A stretch of DNA of 10,499 bases from Ruminococcus sp. (GTDB lineage Bacteria > Bacillota > Clostridia > Oscillospirales > Acutalibacteraceae), in assembly GCA_023667385.1 (NCBI GenBank), contig JAMPAE010000038.1, positions 1 to 10,499 of the forward strand, in the 5' to 3' direction. The position numbers and the translations under genes are program-made. Under the pieces are notes generated by a model. It saw only the letters and a list, made by a program, of their open reading frames with translations, was not told the origin of the DNA and did not search any database. The number at the start of each line of letters is the position of its first letter. Within the stretch, counting starts at the first letter, position 1. Shown here piece by piece: positions 6,893 through 10,499 of the stretch.

Positions 6893-9094
6893 TTATTTTT
6901 TCTCGGCATTTTTCTGAATAACTTTCAGAATTTCCTGTGTCATTGTGTCAATGTTGATTTGCGAGGGGTTGCCACTGATTTTTTCAACCTTTTGCTTATA
7001 TTTATCCTGAGTGTCACCATCTGTCATTGAAAGTAGATACCAGAATGTATCGGAATAGATACCCATGTAAGGTGAGGCGTTTTTCTTGCCCCAAATTGTG
7101 GTGCCGTCATCACTGATTCCGGTGAACGTGAGCACTCCCTCAGAAAGCTCCCAATCCCATGCAACGGCAGGGTACACAACAAAGGTTTTGCCGTTGAGAA
7201 GCATACTGTAAGATGTTGCATCTTTCTTTTCAAAAACAAGCTTTTCAAGCTTCGTTTTCTTTTCGATGTCGGCTTTGCTGATTGTCATGCCTTTGAAAAT
7301 TGAAACCATCTCTGACGTGCTGCGTTCAACAGCTTTGTAATCATCGGAATCACCGCTGTTGTTGAACACGATGACGTCCCAGTTGCCATACATATCTGCT
7401 TCTTTGACGCCCTTGAGCACGGTTTCGCCTGCATAGGCTTCGGGAACTGCAAGCGGCCATCCCTCTTTGTTAAAGAAAATCTGCCTGATCTCAAGTGCAG
7501 GTGCAGTTTGAATATCGAGATCATTATCAGATGCAATCTTGTCGCCTGTGACAATTTTGTCGTCATATTTATAAAATACCCTTGACTGCGATGCCATCAG
7601 CCATTTGCCGCCATCAGCCTTGATGATGCACGGGCTGCCTGTTGCCGCTTTACCCACATCTGTATACGAAACTCCACCGCCGCTGCTCATGACAAAGTTA
7701 TAGCCGCCGATGAGTTTGAGCCCTTTTGTATATTGATTTTTCTTCCTTGATGAGGCAAAATCACTCATTGATTGGTTTGTCACATCAACATAAGGTCCCT
7801 CAACCTTTTTCGAGCGTGCAACACGAATATTATAGTTAGACTGCTCTTCACCATAGGTCATGAACAAGTAATAGTATTCGGTTTCGCTGTTATAAACAAG
7901 GTCAGACGCAGTAATCAGGCTGCCCTCTTTTTTGCCGAGTGCCGGAACACTTCCCGGACGTGCAATGAGCTTGCCGCTTCTGAAAATATCTGAACCGTGG
8001 ATTGTTGAAATTGCCTCACCTGAGCCATTGATTGCACCGCCGCTTTTGAGAAGTCCTGTGTCATAATCAAGTTCTAAAAGTGAAATTGAACCATTGATTG
8101 TGTCGCTGCCGTAATATGAGCCGTATGCCATATACATCTTTTTACCGTTCACAAGAACACTGGGATGCACTGCATTTGCAGCGTCATAATTACCCTCTTT
8201 TGTGTCGGAGCAGGAGCTGACGATCAAGCCGACGTCTGTCCATTTCTTATCCCTGACGGCAGCTTCAATGCTGTTTGTTTTAACGCAGAAAATTGCGGAT
8301 TCGTTTGCATTTTTCTCTTTTGAAAGCGAAAAGTAAAGGTAATATTCCGAGCCGACCTTAACCACATCAGGAGCGAGCGGGCTGCGGTTATTTTTTGCAC
8401 CTGATTTTGTGACATCATCGCTGTAGCCGTGAGCTTTTGCCCATTTACGCACGCTTTCAAACTGGCTGAAATCCATGATTGAATCGGAATCTGCTTCGTC
8501 GGGTATGTCGAAATAATTCGTTCTGTTTTCCCAATTGACAAGATCTTTTGAGCGAATCACGATGTTGTCGGAAGCAAAGCAGTAATACCAGCCCGAAGCG
8601 GAATCATAAATAATTGACGGATCTTTGATGTCATAAGCATCATCACTGCCGAGATATGCATTTTCGGCAGGATATTCAATTTTGGGCGCAGACGGGAATG
8701 AAACCGAAGTTTTGCTCGTTTTATCCGTTGGGCGCTTGCCTTTTTTGAAATAAGCCACAACGTTGAGCTTTCCGTCAACCTTCAGCTTATACTGAAGCAT
8801 ATCCACGTCATCGGTCACGTTAACGCCGTTGACAACAAGCTTTGATAAGTTATAGTAGTTTTTGTCGGTACGCTCAGGATTGATGTTAATTGTCAGTGTA
8901 TCCCCGTTTTTGCAGACGACCTTGAATTTGTCATCACTGCCGATTGTTTCCCTGTTTTCAACGGTCATCACACCGTGCTCAAAGCTTTCAAGGAAAACGG
9001 GACATTCGGGAACTCTGATAAATTTGAAATACATGACAAGCACCGCCGCCAAAAGCGCAACAACGGTTAAAATGAAAGGCATAGCTTTTTTCAT
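6893..9094 (-). CDS. membrane-anchored GH43 arabinanase-like protein
   Basis: A 733-residue, GH43-family protein resembling extracellular endo-1,5-alpha-L-arabinanases of the Abn2 type. Residues about 4-23 form one hydrophobic segment with no lipobox or clear cleavage site, suggesting an uncleaved anchor with the rest outside. Residues about 33-117 (GDTLTININPE, LVVNGVNVTDDV, VVAYFKKGK) look like a divergent InlB B-repeat. The five-bladed propeller spans about 140-555: IKDPSIIYD gives the probable base D158; KKEG gives the probable acid E390; YNIRVARSK and FNKEGWPLAVPEAYAGE are family hallmarks. A GH43 C-terminal beta domain (about 560-680) contains LTFTGISDDGTTIWG. Where these enzymes usually have Asp in an NAxDP motif it reads NAVHPS (H310), and the usual GHNS loop reads TGSP (485-488), so activity is uncertain. 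I chose the ATG at 9094 because AGGAG lies 10 bases upstream. A GTG at 9121 overlapping the upstream stop as GTGA is the alternative. Confidence 0.85.
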   Translation of the reverse strand: MKKAMPFILTVVALLAAVLVMYFKFIRVPECPVFLESFEHGVMTVENRETIGSDDKFKVVCKNGDTLTININPERTDKNYYNLSKLVVNGVNVTDDVDMLQYKLKVDGKLNVVAYFKKGKRPTDKTSKTSVSFPSAPKIEYPAENAYLGSDDAYDIKDPSIIYDSASGWYYCFASDNIVIRSKDLVNWENRTNYFDIPDEADSDSIMDFSQFESVRKWAKAHGYSDDVTKSGAKNNRSPLAPDVVKVGSEYYLYFSLSKEKNANESAIFCVKTNSIEAAVRDKKWTDVGLIVSSCSDTKEGNYDAANAVHPSVLVNGKKMYMAYGSYYGSDTINGSISLLELDYDTGLLKSGGAINGSGEAISTIHGSDIFRSGKLIARPGSVPALGKKEGSLITASDLVYNSETEYYYLFMTYGEEQSNYNIRVARSKKVEGPYVDVTNQSMSDFASSRKKNQYTKGLKLIGGYNFVMSSGGGVSYTDVGKAATGSPCIIKADGGKWLMASQSRVFYKYDDKIVTGDKIASDNDLDIQTAPALEIRQIFFNKEGWPLAVPEAYAGETVLKGVKEADMYGNWDVIVFNNSGDSDDYKAVERSTSEMVSIFKGMTISKADIEKKTKLEKLVFEKKDATSYSMLLNGKTFVVYPAVAWDWELSEGVLTFTGISDDGTTIWGKKNASPYMGIYSDTFWYLLSMTDGDTQDKYKQKVEKISGNPSQINIDTMTQEILKVIQKNAEKK

Positions 9095-9117
9095 TTTTCT
9101 TGTGCTCCTTTTATATA

Positions 9118-9711
9118 TCACTCAACGGTGAGTGACGAGATAATATCTGAATATATTTCCACCGCATTGTTGAAGAAGTTGCGTTTAACAAGCTCCACCT
9201 GCGATTTATCGGCAACATAAATTGTCAGCTTCAGCATTTGTGTGTCAACGTCCTCAACCGTGAACGTCACGTGATAGCCATGCTCAAGCTGTTCAACCTC
9301 AACCTTGCTTTCACGCTTGATGCGCTCCCTTGCAAGAATTTTCAGCGCTGCCCCAACTGCTTTTTCTCTGATTGAACGTGGCAGTGATTTTTCAATTTCC
9401 GCAACGTCATAGATTGCCCTGGCAGTGATTTCAAAAACCTCATCGTTGTTTTGCAAAGTACAAATAATTTTACCTGCTTTAACAAGCTCACTGATTGCCT
9501 GGTTAGCTTCAAAATAATTTGCGATTGAATATTCCTGCAAGATCTCATTAATTGTTGTGTGAGTCAAAGGCTGATTAAGCTTTTTAAGCAAATAGCAAAT
9601 CAGCAGCTTGATTTCGGTTTTTTCTCTGAGACCGCCGGGTGCAATGCCCTCGCTGAAAGTATTCTGTTCCATTTTATTGCCATGTGACACAAAGAACCTG
9701 AAAGTTCTCAT
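9118..9711 (-). CDS. DUF4364 family protein, winged-helix-like
   Basis: A 197-residue member of DUF4364, a family common in Clostridia and of unknown function. The signature is near the start: EGIAPGGLREKTEIKLLICYLL-type residues at about 21-42, followed by a winged-helix-like stretch (about 31-104: TTINEILQEYSIANYFE, then AISELVKAGKII) and a C-terminal alpha/beta part with YHVTFTVEDVDTQMLKLTIYVA (146-167). There are no membrane segments. It is probably a DNA-binding or regulatory protein, but this is inferred from the fold pattern only. The ATG at 9711 has AAAGG 6 bases before the start codon; family members often begin at the position of M14 (MEQNTF, 9672), which has no good ribosome site here. 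The GH43 gene starts 23 bases after its stop and probably shares its transcript. Confidence 0.88.
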   Translation of the reverse strand: MRTFRFFVSHGNKMEQNTFSEGIAPGGLREKTEIKLLICYLLKKLNQPLTHTTINEILQEYSIANYFEANQAISELVKAGKIICTLQNNDEVFEITARAIYDVAEIEKSLPRSIREKAVGAALKILARERIKRESKVEVEQLEHGYHVTFTVEDVDTQMLKLTIYVADKSQVELVKRNFFNNAVEIYSDIISSLTVE

Positions 9712-9745
9712 GCCAAACCTTTCTGTATTTTAGCTGAACATTTGT

Positions 9746-9774
9746 ATTTTACCATAAATTTACAAAAAAATAAA
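9746..9774 (-). promoter_or_regulatory. extended -10 promoter for DUF4364-GH43
   Basis: On the minus strand, TGGTAAAAT (9746-9754) is an extended -10 element; 17 bases upstream lies only a weak -35 (TTTATT, 9769-9774). Transcription would start near 9739, about 28 bases before the start codon. The 85-base gap to the preceding HAD gene and the lack of another candidate support it, but read-through from the HAD gene is also possible. Confidence 0.5.
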
Positions 9775-9777
9775 TAC

Positions 9778-9798
9778 GTTTAATGAAAATTAATCATT
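9778..9798 (-). terminator. possible weak terminator after the HAD gene
   Basis: On the minus strand, TAATGA and TCATTA form a 6-bp, A+T-only stem with a 7-base loop overlapping the tandem stop TAA-TGA of the HAD gene, followed after about ten bases by a T-rich run (9764-9770). The stem is weak, so termination would be partial at best. Confidence 0.25.
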
Positions 9799-10489
9799 AC
9801 AAAATCGACATAATTTCATCAATTTTGCTGATTTCATGGGTCGGTTGAAGTCCGGTGTCATTTTTGATGCCGTTTTTGTTGAACCAAATGCAGTCAATAC
9901 CGGCATCAATTGCACCTTTTATGTCTGAGCTGAGTGAATCACCAACAAGAATCACCTTACTTTTATCTCCCTCAGATATATGCGCAAAGACATAATCAAA
10001 GAACTCAAACGACGGCTTTTGCAGCCCGATTGCTTCCGAAATAAACATATCTTTCATCAGCTTATCAAACCCGCTGCGTCCCAGCCTGCTTCTTTGTGTA
10101 GCCTCAATGCCGTTTGTCACAATATACAAATCATAAGTACCGCTGAGTCTTTGACAAACATCATAGGCTCCGTCGATGACAACTGAACCGTTGCAGAGAT
10201 TTTTTTCGTAAAAATCGTTGACCTGCCTCGGTGTGAGAATGGATTCAAAATCAAACGCAGAGAAAAGCTCACGAAAGCGTATGTTTTTGATGTCCTCTTT
10301 GGTAAGCTCACCTTTTTCATGAGCGTGCCAAAGATTTGCGTTAATCAACGAATAAGTGCTGATAATTTCATCCTCTGCGGGCAGCTTGCACTCTAAGAGA
10401 GTTGCCTTGAGCGCATTATACTCATCACGGTGAAAATCCAAAAGCGTATCGTCAACATCAAAAAGCACAGTTGTATATTTTTTCGGCAT
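9797..10489 (-). CDS. HAD-family nucleotidase/phosphatase, YjjG/YfnB type
   Basis: A 230-residue haloacid-dehalogenase-family hydrolase closest in pattern to YjjG/YfnB, which dephosphorylates nucleoside monophosphates, including non-canonical pyrimidine ones. All four HAD motifs are visible: FDVDDTLLDF with nucleophile D11 and acid/base D13; IVTNG with T125; K158 in LQKPSFEFFDYVF; and VGDSLSSDIKGA with D184 and D189. The cap domain lies at about residues 17-100 (LWHAHEKGELTKEDI at 53-67), as in the YjjG group, and CIWFNKNG near 200-207 is also typical. Length is normal for the family. It is cytoplasmic. The ATG is only 10 bases from the window edge, so its ribosome site cannot be judged. It ends in a TAA-TGA double stop. 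The substrate is not settled by sequence. Confidence 0.88.
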   Translation of the reverse strand: MPKKYTTVLFDVDDTLLDFHRDEYNALKATLLECKLPAEDEIISTYSLINANLWHAHEKGELTKEDIKNIRFRELFSAFDFESILTPRQVNDFYEKNLCNGSVVIDGAYDVCQRLSGTYDLYIVTNGIEATQRSRLGRSGFDKLMKDMFISEAIGLQKPSFEFFDYVFAHISEGDKSKVILVGDSLSSDIKGAIDAGIDCIWFNKNGIKNDTGLQPTHEISKIDEIMSIL

Positions 10490-10499
10490 TGCATCGCCC

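Noticed and set aside
9095..9121. GTG start at 9121 giving a nine-residue longer GH43 protein
   Set aside because: The best ribosome site (AGGAG, 9105-9109) lies inside this extension and points to the ATG at 9094. It is kept only as an alternative because of the GTGA overlap.
1..10499. Defence system, CRISPR array, prophage, insertion sequence or RNA gene
   Set aside because: I saw no regularly spaced repeats, transposase or integrase motifs, tRNA- or rRNA-like sequence, or toxin/nuclease genes; coding is almost continuous and accounted for by seven genes.

Overview
The window looks like chromosomal DNA of a Clostridia member (Firmicutes), probably a gut or rumen lineage near Ruminococcaceae/Oscillospiraceae. 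The evidence is a moderately AT-rich sequence with strong AAAGG-type ribosome sites, a ywiB(DUF1934)-argS pair as in Bacillus and Clostridia, a DUF4364 gene (a clostridial family), and sigma-A-type promoters close to consensus. The genus is an inference.

Layout, left to right. (1) 1-1468, minus strand: ywiB followed by the 5' two-thirds or so of argS, which runs off the left edge, with an extended -10 promoter at 1541-1569. (2) 1582-4122, minus: a large secreted clan GH-A glycosidase, probably GH39-like, with two carbohydrate-binding-like beta-sandwich modules. (3) 4123-4428: a 306-bp divergent control region holding a minus promoter for the GH-A gene and a plus promoter with consensus hexamers for GH95, an inverted repeat around the plus promoter, and a long leader hairpin. 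(4) 4429-6843, plus: a GH95 alpha-L-fucosidase/alpha-L-galactosidase without a signal peptide. (5) 6856-6886: a bidirectional terminator between convergent genes. (6) 6893-9711, minus: a DUF4364 winged-helix-type gene followed closely by a membrane-anchored GH43 arabinanase-like protein. (7) 9797-10489, minus: a HAD phosphatase of the YjjG/YfnB type.

How the genes fit together. Three carbohydrate-active genes sit between housekeeping-type genes. The GH-A enzyme is predicted to act outside the cell, the GH43 protein at the outer membrane face, and GH95 in the cytoplasm. This fits stepwise breakdown of a plant polysaccharide or arabinogalactan-type glycan containing L-arabinose and L-fucose or L-galactose, with import of fragments before terminal L-fucose removal. 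No transporter or sugar-specific regulator is present in the window, so the substrate is inferred.

I found no defence system, CRISPR array, insertion sequence, phage gene, tRNA or rRNA. The least ordinary items are the GH43 protein with changed active-site neighbourhoods and a membrane anchor, the GH-A enzyme of unsettled family, and the structured control region between the divergent glycosidases.
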